Program-made: the position numbers and the translations under genes | Notes under the pieces: model-generated | The model's input: only the letters and a program-made list of their open reading frames with translations | Database searches by the model: none | Told to the model about the DNA's origin: nothing | In this document: positions 49,476-58,117 of the stretch, piece by piece | Position numbering within the stretch: the first letter of the stretch is position 1 | How the letters are laid out: the number at the start of each line of letters is the position of its first letter | Origin: Streptomyces albus subsp. albus | Lineage (GTDB): Bacteria; Actinomycetota; Actinomycetes; Streptomycetales; Streptomycetaceae | Direction: 5' to 3' | NCBI RefSeq assembly: GCF_000725885.1 | Contig: NZ_JODR01000025.1 | Location: forward strand, 67,269 to 131,268 | Length of the DNA: 64,000 nt

Positions 49476-50507
49476 TCACAGCCGTCCCGCCCTGCGTTCC
49501 GTGGCCAGCAGCCACACCAGATAGGTGCCGCCGAGCACCCCGGTGATGACGCCGACCGGCAGCTGACGGTCGCCGAAGGCGCGCTGCGCCGCAAGGTCGG
49601 CGCAGATCAGCAGGGTGGCGCCCATGAACAGCGAAGGCAGCAGGTTGGGCCCCGGCGCCTTGGTGAGCCGCTTGGCGAGCTGGGGCGCGACCAGGGCGAC
49701 GAAGGCGACCGGGCCGGCGGCGGCGGCCGAGAGCGCCACCAGCAGGACGGCCGCGCCCAGCAGGACCAGCCGGGTGCGCTCGACCCGGATGCCGAGGGCC
49801 GAGGCCGCGTCGTCGCCCATCTCCATCATCCGCAGGGCGCGGGCGCAGCCGAGCAGCACCAGCGGGACGAGCACCACCATGCCGACGATCAGCGGCAGGA
49901 CGTCGCCCCAGCCGCGCCCGTCCAGGCTGCCGGTCATCCACAGCACGGCGCGCGAGGCGTCGGTGATGTCGGCGCGGGTGATCAGGTAGCTGTTCACGCC
50001 GGTGAGGATGGCGGTGGTGCCGACGCCGACGAGCACCAGCCGGTAGCCGTGCATGCCGCGTTTCCAGGCGAGTCCGTAGATGAGTGCGCCGGTGACCAGG
50101 GCGCCGATGACGGCGCCGCCGGCCAGGAAGGCGCTGCCGCCGCCGGCCAGCACGATGACGACCAGCGCGCCGGCCGCGGCGCCGTTGGTGAAGCCGAGCA
50201 TGTCGGGGCTGCCGAGCGGGTTGCGGACGACGGCCTGGAAGACGGCGCCGCACAGGCCCAGACCGGCGCCGACCAGCAGTGCGGTGACGGTGCGGGGCAG
50301 CCGCAGTTCCTGGACGATGAAGGCGTCGGCGGGGTTGCCCTGGCCGACGAGAGTGCGCACCACGTCGCCGGGGGCCATCGGGTACTCGCCGCTGCCGATG
50401 GCGAGGACGGCCGCGACGACGGCGAGGACGACGCACACCGCGCCGACGGCCAGGGCGCGGGGCCGGTAGCTGACGGAGTAACCGCCCGGGGTCCGTATGA
50501 CGCTCAT
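49476..50507 (-). CDS. Iron-siderophore ABC permease (FecCD family)
   Basis: 343-aa membrane protein with ~9-10 helices. Family features include ELRLPRTVTALLVGAGLGLCG, QAVVRNPLGSPDMLGFTNGA and the coupling region (ALGIRVERTR). Pairs with the product of the overlapping upstream gene to form the membrane channel. ATGA overlap with that gene. Confidence 0.93.
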   Translation of the reverse strand: MSVIRTPGGYSVSYRPRALAVGAVCVVLAVVAAVLAIGSGEYPMAPGDVVRTLVGQGNPADAFIVQELRLPRTVTALLVGAGLGLCGAVFQAVVRNPLGSPDMLGFTNGAAAGALVVIVLAGGGSAFLAGGAVIGALVTGALIYGLAWKRGMHGYRLVLVGVGTTAILTGVNSYLITRADITDASRAVLWMTGSLDGRGWGDVLPLIVGMVVLVPLVLLGCARALRMMEMGDDAASALGIRVERTRLVLLGAAVLLVALSAAAAGPVAFVALVAPQLAKRLTKAPGPNLLPSLFMGATLLICADLAAQRAFGDRQLPVGVITGVLGGTYLVWLLATERRAGRL

Positions 50508-51580
50508 GCGTGTGCCACCCTCCGCCTGCGCACGAAGTAGAGGAAGAAGGGTCCGCCGAGGACGACGGTGACGATGCCGACCTGGAGTTCACCGGGCCGC
50601 CCCAGGATGCGTCCGAGGACGTCGGCGCCCAGCAGCAGCACCGGGGAGAGCACGGCGCAGTAGGGCAGCATCCAGCGCTGGTCGGGGCCGGTGAGGGCGC
50701 GCACCATGTGCGGCACCATCAGCCCGACGAAGACGATGGGCCCGCAGGCGGCCGTGGCGGCGCCGCACAGCAGGGTGATGGCCACGATGGCGACGACCCG
50801 GGTGCGGGTGGGACGGGAGCCGAGGGCGCGGGCGGCGTCGTCGCCGAGGGCCAGCGCGTTCAGCGGCCGGGCCAGTCCGAGTGCGAGCAGCGCGCCGACG
50901 GCGATGAAGGGCAGCGCGGAGACGACGGTGGAGTCCTCGGCGCGGGCCAGCGAGCCGACCAGCCAGAACCGCATCCGGTCCAGCGAGGCGGTGTCCAGGA
51001 GCTGGACGGCGTTGACGTAGGAGATGAGTGCGGCGTTCAGGGCCGTTCCGGCGAGCGCGAGCCGGGCGGGGGTGGCGTTGCGTCCGCCGCCGACGGCGTA
51101 GACGAGCACGGAGACGCCGGCCGCGCCCACGAAGGCGAAGCCGATGTATCCGGTGTAGCCGGTGATGCCGAGGAAGGAGAGGGCGGTGACGACGGCCGCC
51201 GCGGCGCCCGCGTTGATGCCCAGCAGTCCGGGGTCGGCGAGGGGGTTGCGGGTGAGGGCCTGCATCACGCCGCCGGCCAGTCCGAGTGCGACGCCGGCGA
51301 GGAGGCCGAGGAGGGTGCGCGGCAGCCGCATCTCGTGGACGACGGTGTAGCCGGCGGAGCCGCTGTCCACCAGACCGGACCAGGCTTCGCCGAGGGAGAG
51401 CTGGCGGGCGCCGAAGGCGAGGCTGAGCAGGACGACGAGCAGCAGCAGGAGCAGGGAGGCCAGGAGTCCGGCGGCGCGCGCGAGGGGGGCCCGGGCACGT
51501 TCGGGCCGATCCTCTCCGGCCGGCGGTTCCTGTCCGGCCGCCGAACCCTGCTGGGCCTGCGGGGACTTGGTGACAGTCAC
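50504..51580 (-). CDS. Iron-siderophore ABC permease (FecCD family)
   Basis: 358 aa. GTG start at 51580 with GGAG eight bases upstream. Hydrophilic N-terminal ~45 residues, then ~9-10 helices with MRLPRTLLGLLAGVALGLAGG and QALTRNPLADPGLLGINAGA. First gene of the importer operon, 64 bp from an iron box at 51644-51662, so repression by iron-bound DmdR/IdeR is expected. Confidence 0.93.
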   Translation of the reverse strand: MTVTKSPQAQQGSAAGQEPPAGEDRPERARAPLARAAGLLASLLLLLLVVLLSLAFGARQLSLGEAWSGLVDSGSAGYTVVHEMRLPRTLLGLLAGVALGLAGGVMQALTRNPLADPGLLGINAGAAAAVVTALSFLGITGYTGYIGFAFVGAAGVSVLVYAVGGGRNATPARLALAGTALNAALISYVNAVQLLDTASLDRMRFWLVGSLARAEDSTVVSALPFIAVGALLALGLARPLNALALGDDAARALGSRPTRTRVVAIVAITLLCGAATAACGPIVFVGLMVPHMVRALTGPDQRWMLPYCAVLSPVLLLGADVLGRILGRPGELQVGIVTVVLGGPFFLYFVRRRRVAHA

Positions 51581-51643
51581 GTACGCGCTCCGGTCGGGGC
51601 CGGGAGACGGGGGCGCCCGGCCACTGGACAACAACAACTTTGG

Positions 51644-51662
51644 TTAGGTTAGCCTAACTGCG
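51644..51662. promoter_or_regulatory. Iron box (DmdR/IdeR site), divergent importer/lipoprotein promoter
   Basis: TTAGGTTAGCCTAACTGCG matches the consensus TTAGGTTAGGCTAACCTAA in 14 of 19 positions, with 13 of the first 14 identical. It lies between the divergent permease operon and the binding-protein gene and can control both. Confidence 0.85.
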
Positions 51663-51744
51663 AACCCGGCCCCATGGCCGCCCGCACACATTCACGTCCG
51701 CGGCACCCCGCGGCCTGTCTTTGCACGTCGAGAGGCCAGTGAAC

Positions 51745-52770
51745 ATGTCCACCTCTTCCCGTATGCCCCATCTTTCGCGCCGCGGCCTGCTGGCCGCGGG
51801 TGGCGTCGCCGGTCTGGGGGCGCTGCTCGCCGCCTGCGGTGGTGACGGATCGGGTTCCGGCTCCGGCGGCGGGTCGAAGAAGGGCTGGTCCTTCACCGAC
51901 GGCCGCGGCAAGAAGGTCAGCCTGGACGCCGTTCCCGAGCGCATCGTCGCCTACACCGGCACGGCCGCCGCGCTGTGGGACTTCGGCGTCCGGGACAAGG
52001 TCGTGGGCGTCTTCGGCCCGACGAAGCTGAAGAACGGCAAGCCGGACATCATCGCCGGCGACATGGACATCTCCAAGCTGGAGATCATCGGCAACGCCTT
52101 CGGCGAGTTCGACCTGGAGAAGTACGCCAAGACCCGCCCCCAGCTGCTGATCAGCAACATGTACGTCAAGGGCGAGTTCTTCTACGTCCCCGCCGAGAGC
52201 AAGGACAAGATCTTCAAGCTGGCGCCGCAGGTGGCCATGAACGCGGCGCACGTGTCGATGGTCGAGGTCATCCAGCAGTTCGCCAAGCTCGCCGAGTCGC
52301 TGGGCGCGGACCTGAAGGCCAAGGCCGTCGCGGACGCCAAGACCCGCTTCGAGAAGGCGGCCGAGCGGCTGCGCAAGGCGGCCAAGCGGGACATCCGCGT
52401 GATGGCCGCCTCCGGCGCCCCCGACCTGTTCTACGTCTCGGACCCGAACGCCAACTCCGACCTGAAGTACTTCAAGGAGCTGGGCGTCGACCTCGTCGTT
52501 CCCAAGAAGGTCAGCAGCCAGGGCTTCTTCGAGGAGCTGAGCTGGGAGAACGCGGACAAGTACGGGGCCGACGTGATCATCCTGGACAACCGCACCCAGT
52601 CCCTCCAGCCCAAGGCGCTCGCCTCCAAGCCGTCCTGGAAGGAGCTGCCCGCCGTCAAGGCCGGCCAGGTCGCCGGCTGGGCGGCCGAGCCCCGCTTCTC
52701 GTACGCGGGCGCCGCGCCGCTGCTGGAAGACCTCGCCGAGGCCATCGAGAAGGCCGAGAAGGTGCGCTGA
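51745..52770 (+). CDS. Ferric-siderophore binding lipoprotein (DesE-like)
   Basis: 341 aa. The N-terminus has a twin-arginine motif (SRRGLLA) and a lipobox ending LLAAC near residue 31, so it is probably a Tat-exported lipoprotein. A Gly/Ser linker leads to a class III periplasmic-binding fold (PERIVAYTGTAAALWDFGV...). It is divergent from the permease operon, with a shared iron box, and followed by a siderophore-interacting protein, the order desE-desF seen in S. coelicolor. Ferrioxamine is the likely ligand because desABCD is close by, but this is inference. ATG 51745 with GAGAGG upstream. Confidence 0.9.
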   Translation: MSTSSRMPHLSRRGLLAAGGVAGLGALLAACGGDGSGSGSGGGSKKGWSFTDGRGKKVSLDAVPERIVAYTGTAAALWDFGVRDKVVGVFGPTKLKNGKPDIIAGDMDISKLEIIGNAFGEFDLEKYAKTRPQLLISNMYVKGEFFYVPAESKDKIFKLAPQVAMNAAHVSMVEVIQQFAKLAESLGADLKAKAVADAKTRFEKAAERLRKAAKRDIRVMAASGAPDLFYVSDPNANSDLKYFKELGVDLVVPKKVSSQGFFEELSWENADKYGADVIILDNRTQSLQPKALASKPSWKELPAVKAGQVAGWAAEPRFSYAGAAPLLEDLAEAIEKAEKVR

Positions 52771-52815
52771 CCCCAACCGTCCCCGCAACACCCCTCACAC
52801 GGGAGGAGCACCACG

Positions 52816-53700
52816 ATGAGCACGGTCGGCACGGCGCGGTCCGCGCCCTCCACCGTTCCGTTCGAGTTCTTCGACCTGCACGTGGTCCGCACCCGCCGGC
52901 TGGGCCCGACCATGCTGCGGGTCACCCTCGGCGGCGAACGACTGGCCCGTTTCGCCTCCGGCGGCCGGGACCAGCGCGTGAAACTCTTCCTGCCCCAACC
53001 GGGCCAGACCGCGCCCGTGGTGCCGACCGACGCCGGCGAGAACTGGTTCCCGGCCTGGCGCGCGATGGACCCGAACATCCGCGGGGTGATGCGCAGTTAC
53101 ACCGTGCGGGCACTGCGCCGGGGCAGCGCGTGGGGCGCGGCCGACGAGCTGGACATCGACTTCGCGCTGCACGGCGAGACCGGCCCCGCCTCCCGGTGGG
53201 CGCTGCGTGCGACACCCGGGGACCGGGTGATCGTGCTGGGCCCGGTCGTCGAGGACAACGCCGGTGTCGACTTCCGGCCGCCGGCCGGCACCGACTGGGT
53301 GCTGCTGAGCGGCGACGAGACGGCGCTGCCCGCCATCGGCGCCGCCCTGGAGTGGCTGCCGGCGGGGATGCCGGTCCGGGTGTTCGCCGAGGTGCCGCAC
53401 CTGGCCGACGTCCAGGACCTGCCGACCCTCGCCGACGTGCGCACCACCTGGCTGGTCCGCGAGCAGGCGCGGGGCACCTCGCGGGCCGCGCGCATGGTGC
53501 AGGCCGTACGGGACGCCCAGCTGCCCGCCGGAACGCCGTACGCGTGGATCGCCGGTGAGGCGGGCACCGTCAAGACCCTGCGGCGCCACCTGGTGCAGGA
53601 GCGCGGGTTCGACCGCCGCGCGGTCACCTTCACCGGCTACTGGCGGCTGGGCGCCACCGAGGAACAGCTCGTCGCGGAGGCCCTGGCGACCGCCGGCTGA
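52816..53700 (+). CDS. Siderophore-interacting protein (FAD ferric reductase)
   Basis: 294-aa SIP-family flavoprotein. The FAD-binding beta barrel is N-terminal (MLRVTLGGERL; RSYTVRALR) and the NAD(P)H domain C-terminal (DWVLLSGDETALPAIGAAL; AWIAGEAGTVKTLRRHL; FTGYWRLGATEE). It reduces siderophore-bound Fe(III) so that iron is released inside the cell. 45 bp after the binding-protein gene and in the same transcript; corresponds in position to desF of S. coelicolor. Confidence 0.92.
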   Translation: MSTVGTARSAPSTVPFEFFDLHVVRTRRLGPTMLRVTLGGERLARFASGGRDQRVKLFLPQPGQTAPVVPTDAGENWFPAWRAMDPNIRGVMRSYTVRALRRGSAWGAADELDIDFALHGETGPASRWALRATPGDRVIVLGPVVEDNAGVDFRPPAGTDWVLLSGDETALPAIGAALEWLPAGMPVRVFAEVPHLADVQDLPTLADVRTTWLVREQARGTSRAARMVQAVRDAQLPAGTPYAWIAGEAGTVKTLRRHLVQERGFDRRAVTFTGYWRLGATEEQLVAEALATAG

Positions 53701-53714
53701 GGCCGCGGACCCCC

Positions 53715-53743
53715 CGGTGGCCCGGCGCCCGGCCGGGCCACCG
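53715..53743 (+). terminator. Terminator after SIP gene
   Basis: Perfect 12-bp stem CGGTGGCCCGGC / GCCGGGCCACCG with a 5-base loop, 14 bp past the stop. Confidence 0.75.
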
Positions 53744-53750
53744 CCGTACC

Positions 53751-53789
53751 GCCCCGGAAGCCCCGGCACCCGCCGGCGGCCTCCGGGGC
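53751..53789 (-). terminator. Terminator after HAD gene
   Basis: GCCCCGGAAGCC pairs with GGCCTCCGGGGC, one mismatch, 22 bp past the HAD stop on the minus strand. Confidence 0.6.
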
Positions 53790-53810
53790 GGTGTGCTGCG
53801 GGCGTGCGGT

Positions 53811-54860
53811 CTACAGCCCCAGCCGGGTCAGTGCCTCGCCCGCGTCCAGCCGGCATTCCGCGTCACCGGCGGCCGTCCAGGCGGCGGCGCACAGCGCCCG
53901 CAGCCCGTCGGCCGCATCTCCCTCACCGCTCAGCGCGAGGGAGTCCGCACCGGCCCGCGCCCGCCAGCCGCCGCAGCTGAAGCCCGCCTCGGCATCGCCG
54001 GTCACCTGCGGCTGGGCCGCCAGCAGTCCGCGCAGGTCGCGGGAGACGTAGGTGGGGCGGTGTGCGGGCCGGGCGGCCAGCAGTTGGGCGCCGTCGGTCA
54101 CGCCGGTGAGGACGAGCAGCGAGTCCACGCCCCCCGCGTGCGCCCCCTCGATGTCGGTGTCCAGCCGGTCGCCGACCACCAGGGGCCGCTGCGCCCCGGT
54201 GCGCAGGATGGTCTCCCGGTGCATGGGCGGCAGCGGCTTGCCCGCGATGGTGGGCTCGGGCGGTCGCCGCATCCAGCGGGTGGCGATGCGGACGACCTCG
54301 ACGGCCGAGCCGTTGCCGGGCGCGATGCCCCGTCCGCTGGGGATCGTCAGGTCCGCGTTGGAGGCGAACCAGGGCACGCCGCGCTGCACGGCCAGCGCCG
54401 CCTCGATCAGCCGGCCCCAGGGCATCTCGGGTCCTCCGTAGCCCTGGACAACGGCTGCGGGGCCGTCCTCGGCCGACTCCACGACGGTCAGCCCCTGCTC
54501 CTCCAGTGCGACGCGCAGCCCTTCGGCGCCGACGGCCAGTACGCGCGCGCCCGCGGGGACGTGTTCGGCGACGAGCCGGGAGACCGCCTGTGCGGAGGTG
54601 ATGACGTCCTCGGCGCCGGCGGGCACGCCCAGCTCCGTCAGATGCGCGGCGACCGTCTGCGGGGTGCGGGCCGCGTTGTTGGTGACGTACGCCAGCCGCA
54701 GCCCGGCCCGGCGGGCTTCGGCCAGTGCGTCCACGGCGTGCGGCAGCGCCTCTCCGCCCGCGTAGACGACCCCGTCCAGGTCGAGCAGTGCCGTGTCGTA
54801 GCACTCGTGAAGTGCGTCCTCGCTGGGGCGCGGCGCGGTCGCGGAGGGGCTGTGCTGCAT
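53811..54860 (-). CDS. HAD-IIA family phosphatase
   Basis: 349 aa. HAD motifs are clear: LLDLDGVVY (motif I, nucleophile Asp), YVTNN (motif II), GKPLPP with Lys (motif III) and VVGDRLDTDIEGA (motif IV). NagD-like cap type. Start at ATG 54860; a GTG further upstream has no better ribosome site. M. tuberculosis has an orthologous phosphatase (Rv1692, glycerol-3-phosphate type) two genes from tlyA. Here the iron importer separates it from tlyA. Confidence 0.93.
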   Translation of the reverse strand: MQHSPSATAPRPSEDALHECYDTALLDLDGVVYAGGEALPHAVDALAEARRAGLRLAYVTNNAARTPQTVAAHLTELGVPAGAEDVITSAQAVSRLVAEHVPAGARVLAVGAEGLRVALEEQGLTVVESAEDGPAAVVQGYGGPEMPWGRLIEAALAVQRGVPWFASNADLTIPSGRGIAPGNGSAVEVVRIATRWMRRPPEPTIAGKPLPPMHRETILRTGAQRPLVVGDRLDTDIEGAHAGGVDSLLVLTGVTDGAQLLAARPAHRPTYVSRDLRGLLAAQPQVTGDAEAGFSCGGWRARAGADSLALSGEGDAADGLRALCAAAWTAAGDAECRLDAGEALTRLGL

Positions 54861-55020
54861 GGTGAGGGCTCGCTTTCTCCTGGTCTTCACGCGGTGCGCC
54901 GGGCTCGCACGGCGCCCGCGCGCCGCCCCCGATCCTCTCGCACGCCGCCGCGCGCCCCGCCACCCTGCGCCCCCTGTGCCCCACTCCACGAGGCGCGGAG
55001 CACAGGCATACCATGCACAG

Positions 55021-56358
55021 ATGACCGCCCGTGGCCTGCGACTCACTCCGTTCCGGGGACTGCGTTACGCGCCCGAGAGGGTCAGCAGTCTCGCCGCCGT
55101 CACCTCCCCGCCCTACGACGTGGTGGTCAGGCCGGACGGGCTGCGGGAGCTGGAGACGGCCGATCCGTACAACATCGTGCGGCTCATCCTGCCGCAGGCC
55201 ACCGACCCGGCCGACCGGCACGGCAAGGCGGCCGAGACGCTGCGCCGCTGGCGTGCGGACGGGGTGCTGGTCCACGACGCGCGACCGGCGCTGTACGTCT
55301 ACGAGCAGCGCAAGGGCGAACTCCTCCAGCGCGGGCTGATCGGCGCGCTGCGGCTGACCCCGCCGCAGGAGGGCGTGGTGCTGCCGCACGAGGACGTCAT
55401 AGACGAGGTCGTCGCCGACCGCGCCGCGCTGATGCGGCAGACCGCCGCCAATCCGGAACCGCTGCTGCTGGCCTACCACGGCAACGGCACGCGCACCGGC
55501 GCCACCGCCGTCATCGAGCGGGCCACCCGGGGCGCACCGCTGGTGGCGACGACCACCGAGGACGGTTTCTCGCACCGGCTGTGGGCGGTCACCGATCCCG
55601 CCGAACTGGCCCGGGTGGACGCCGAGTTGTCCGGGCACCGGGCCCTGATCGCCGACGGCCATCACCGCTGGGCGACGTATCTGCGGCTGCGCGCCGAGCA
55701 CGGGGACGGCGGCGGCACCTCGCCGTGGGACTACGGGCTGGTGCTGCTGGTGGACACCGCGCGGTATCCGCTCCAGGTGCGCGCCATCCACCGGGTGCTG
55801 CCCAGGCTGCCGCTGGACAAGGCGCTCGACCTGCTCCAGCGCGCCGGCCACCCGGGCGGGGCATCCGCCGGGGACGGCCCCGATGCGGCGGCGGACGACG
55901 GCGCGCCCTTCCGGGTCCGTACGCTGACGGCCCCCCTGGAGCGGGCGCTGGCGGAGCTGGAGCGCACCCCGGGCACCGCGTTCCTGCTGACCGGAGGGGA
56001 CGGCGTCTTCCGTCTGCTGGACCGCCCCTCCCCCGCGCTGCTGGCCCGTACGGTCCCGGCCGGCCGGCCCGCGGCGTGGCGGGAGCTGGACGCGACGGTG
56101 CTGCACAGCACACTGCTGGACGGCGTCTGGCAGATCCCCGACTCCTCCGCGGACATCGGTTATCTCCACCACCCGCGGGCCGCGGTCGAGCAGGCGGCGG
56201 CGCACGGCGGTACGGCCGTGCTGATGCGGCCCGTCGCCGAGGAGACGGTGCGGGCACTGGCGGAGCAGGGCGTCACGATGCCCCGGAAGTCCACTTCGTT
56301 CGGTCCGAAACCGGCCACCGGTCTCGTTCTGCGTACGGTGGGCGACGCACCACTGTGA
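55021..56358 (+). CDS. DUF1015-family protein
   Basis: 445 aa, cytoplasmic. Typical DUF1015 start (LTPFRGLRYAPERVSSLAAVTSPPYDVV) given here as core FRGLRY and TSPPYDVV; later YVYEQ, VLPHEDV, ADGHHRWATYL and VDTA-type segments fit. The family often neighbours serine- or HAD-type phosphatase genes and has a suspected kinase/metabolic role, unproven. Divergent from the HAD gene. Confidence 0.88.
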   Translation: MTARGLRLTPFRGLRYAPERVSSLAAVTSPPYDVVVRPDGLRELETADPYNIVRLILPQATDPADRHGKAAETLRRWRADGVLVHDARPALYVYEQRKGELLQRGLIGALRLTPPQEGVVLPHEDVIDEVVADRAALMRQTAANPEPLLLAYHGNGTRTGATAVIERATRGAPLVATTTEDGFSHRLWAVTDPAELARVDAELSGHRALIADGHHRWATYLRLRAEHGDGGGTSPWDYGLVLLVDTARYPLQVRAIHRVLPRLPLDKALDLLQRAGHPGGASAGDGPDAAADDGAPFRVRTLTAPLERALAELERTPGTAFLLTGGDGVFRLLDRPSPALLARTVPAGRPAAWRELDATVLHSTLLDGVWQIPDSSADIGYLHHPRAAVEQAAAHGGTAVLMRPVAEETVRALAEQGVTMPRKSTSFGPKPATGLVLRTVGDAPL

Positions 56359-56370
56359 CCAGCGCCCTCT

Positions 56371-56390
56371 CCTCCGGTCGCGGCCGGAGG
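56371..56390 (+). terminator. Terminator after DUF1015 gene
   Basis: Perfect 7-bp stem CCTCCGG / CCGGAGG, six-base loop, 12 bp past the stop; separates it from the des promoter. Confidence 0.5.
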
Positions 56391-56510
56391 CGGGTTCTCG
56401 CGTGCGGTCGCGGGCCGCTCAATTGGCCGCAATTCCCCCCTGTTCCCCTTCCCGGAGCCCTCGCACGGCTGTCCGGGGAGTCCCCCTTGCACCCGGCCTG
56501 AACAGCACGG

Positions 56511-56529
56511 TTAGGCTAGCCTTACCTGA
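56511..56529 (+). promoter_or_regulatory. Iron box upstream of desA
   Basis: TTAGGCTAGCCTTACCTGA matches the DmdR/IdeR consensus TTAGGTTAGGCTAACCTAA in about 15 of 19 positions, 47 bp before the desA ATG. The known S. coelicolor des operon has an iron box at the same place. Confidence 0.85.
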
Positions 56530-56575
56530 CCGCGCGAGCGCGCGGTGTGCCACGTCCGTGTCAGGAGGACACTTC

Positions 56576-58078
56576 ATGAGCAGCAGGTCCCACCTGCTCA
56601 ACGACAGGACAGCGGAGCACTACAGGCGCTCCCTCACCGAAGGGGTCGAGCGCGTCGCGGCGAAACTCGCCGGCGCCGAACAGCCGTTCACGGGCATCAC
56701 CCCGGCCGAGCTCGACCCCACCGTCGCCGCCGTGGACCTGGACCAGCCCCTGGGCACCGCCCGCGAGGCACTGGACGAGCTGGAGCGCGTGTACCTCCGC
56801 GACGCCGTCTACTTCCACCACCCGCGCTACCTGGCGCACCTCAACTGCCCGGTCGTCATACCGGCGGTACTCGGCGAAGCGGTCATCGCCGCCGTCAACT
56901 CCTCACTGGACACCTGGGACCAGAGCGCCGGCGGCACCCTCATCGAACGCCGCCTCATCGCATGGACGGCCGAGCGGATCGGCTTCGGCCGCGCCGCGGA
57001 CGGCATCTTCACCAGCGGCGGCTCCCAGTCCAACCTCCAGGCCCTGCTGCTGGCCCGCGAGGAGGCCTGCCGCCTGGTGCGCAAGAACTCCGAGACCTCG
57101 CCGACCACCCCGCAGATCCTCTCCCGGCTGCGCGTGCTGGCCTCCGAGTGCAGCCACTTCAGCATCGAGAAGGCCGCGGTGCTGCTGGGCCTGGGCCCGG
57201 AGGCCGTCATTTCCGTACCCTGCGACGAGCAGCGGCGGATGCGGCCGGACGCACTGGCCGAGCAGATGGCGCGCTGCACCCGCGAGGGGAACGTGGTGAT
57301 GGCCGTCGTCGCCACCGCGGGCACCACCGACTTCGGCAGCATCGACCCGCTGCCCGCCGTCGCCGACCTGTGCGAGCAGGCCGGAACGTGGCTGCACGTC
57401 GACGCCGCCTACGGCTGCGGACTGCTCACCTCCGGGCGCCGCCGCGAGCTGCTGGCCGGTGTGGAGCGCGCCGACTCGGTGACCGTCGATTACCACAAGT
57501 CCTTCTTCCAGCCCGTCTCCTCCAGCGCCGTGCTGGTCCGCGACAAGGACACCCTGCGGCACGTCACCTACCACGCCGACTACCTCAACCCGACCCGCAG
57601 CGTGGAGCAGGGCCTCCCCAACCAGGTCGACAAATCGATCCAGACCACTCGCCGGTTCGACGCGCTCAAGCTCTGGATGACCCTCCGCGTCATGGGCGCC
57701 GACGCACTCGGCGAACTCTTCGACGAGGTCGTCGACCGCGCCGCCGAGGCCTGGCGGCTGCTCACGGACGACGAGCGCTTCGAGGTCGTCGTCGCCCCGC
57801 AGCTGTCCACCCTCGTCTTCCGCTACGTCCCCCGCGACCACACCGAAGCGTCGCTCGTCGACCAGGCCAACCTGCACGCCCGCGACGCGCTGTTCGCCTC
57901 CGGCGAGGCCATCGTCGCCGGCACCGTGGTCGACGGCCGCCACCACCTGAAGTTCACCCTGCTCAACCCCGAGACCTCGCTGGCCGACATCGCCGCCGTC
58001 CTCGACCTGATCGCCGGCTACGCCGAGGAGTACCTGGGCACCCACGCCCCCGCCCTCAGCGCCGCCCGAGCCGGCTGA
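56576..58078 (+). CDS. desA: Lysine decarboxylase DesA (desferrioxamine synthesis)
   Basis: 500-aa PLP enzyme of the group II decarboxylase family making cadaverine from lysine. PLP Lys in VDYHKSFFQP; HVDAAYG is the cofactor-Asp motif; TSGGSQSN and HFSIEKAA also fit. CAGGAGGA precedes the ATG. First gene of the iron-regulated desABCD operon. Confidence 0.95.
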   Translation: MSSRSHLLNDRTAEHYRRSLTEGVERVAAKLAGAEQPFTGITPAELDPTVAAVDLDQPLGTAREALDELERVYLRDAVYFHHPRYLAHLNCPVVIPAVLGEAVIAAVNSSLDTWDQSAGGTLIERRLIAWTAERIGFGRAADGIFTSGGSQSNLQALLLAREEACRLVRKNSETSPTTPQILSRLRVLASECSHFSIEKAAVLLGLGPEAVISVPCDEQRRMRPDALAEQMARCTREGNVVMAVVATAGTTDFGSIDPLPAVADLCEQAGTWLHVDAAYGCGLLTSGRRRELLAGVERADSVTVDYHKSFFQPVSSSAVLVRDKDTLRHVTYHADYLNPTRSVEQGLPNQVDKSIQTTRRFDALKLWMTLRVMGADALGELFDEVVDRAAEAWRLLTDDERFEVVVAPQLSTLVFRYVPRDHTEASLVDQANLHARDALFASGEAIVAGTVVDGRHHLKFTLLNPETSLADIAAVLDLIAGYAEEYLGTHAPALSAARAG

Positions 58079-58117
58079 CCCCCGTCCCCCCGCACACACC
58101 CTCTACGGAGCCCCGAC

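Noticed and set aside
46097..49594. A single 1165-aa minus-strand frame
   Set aside because: Only its 3' part is the NAD kinase; the rest is an antisense/shifted-frame shadow of tlyA, the hypothetical and the ABC ATPase.
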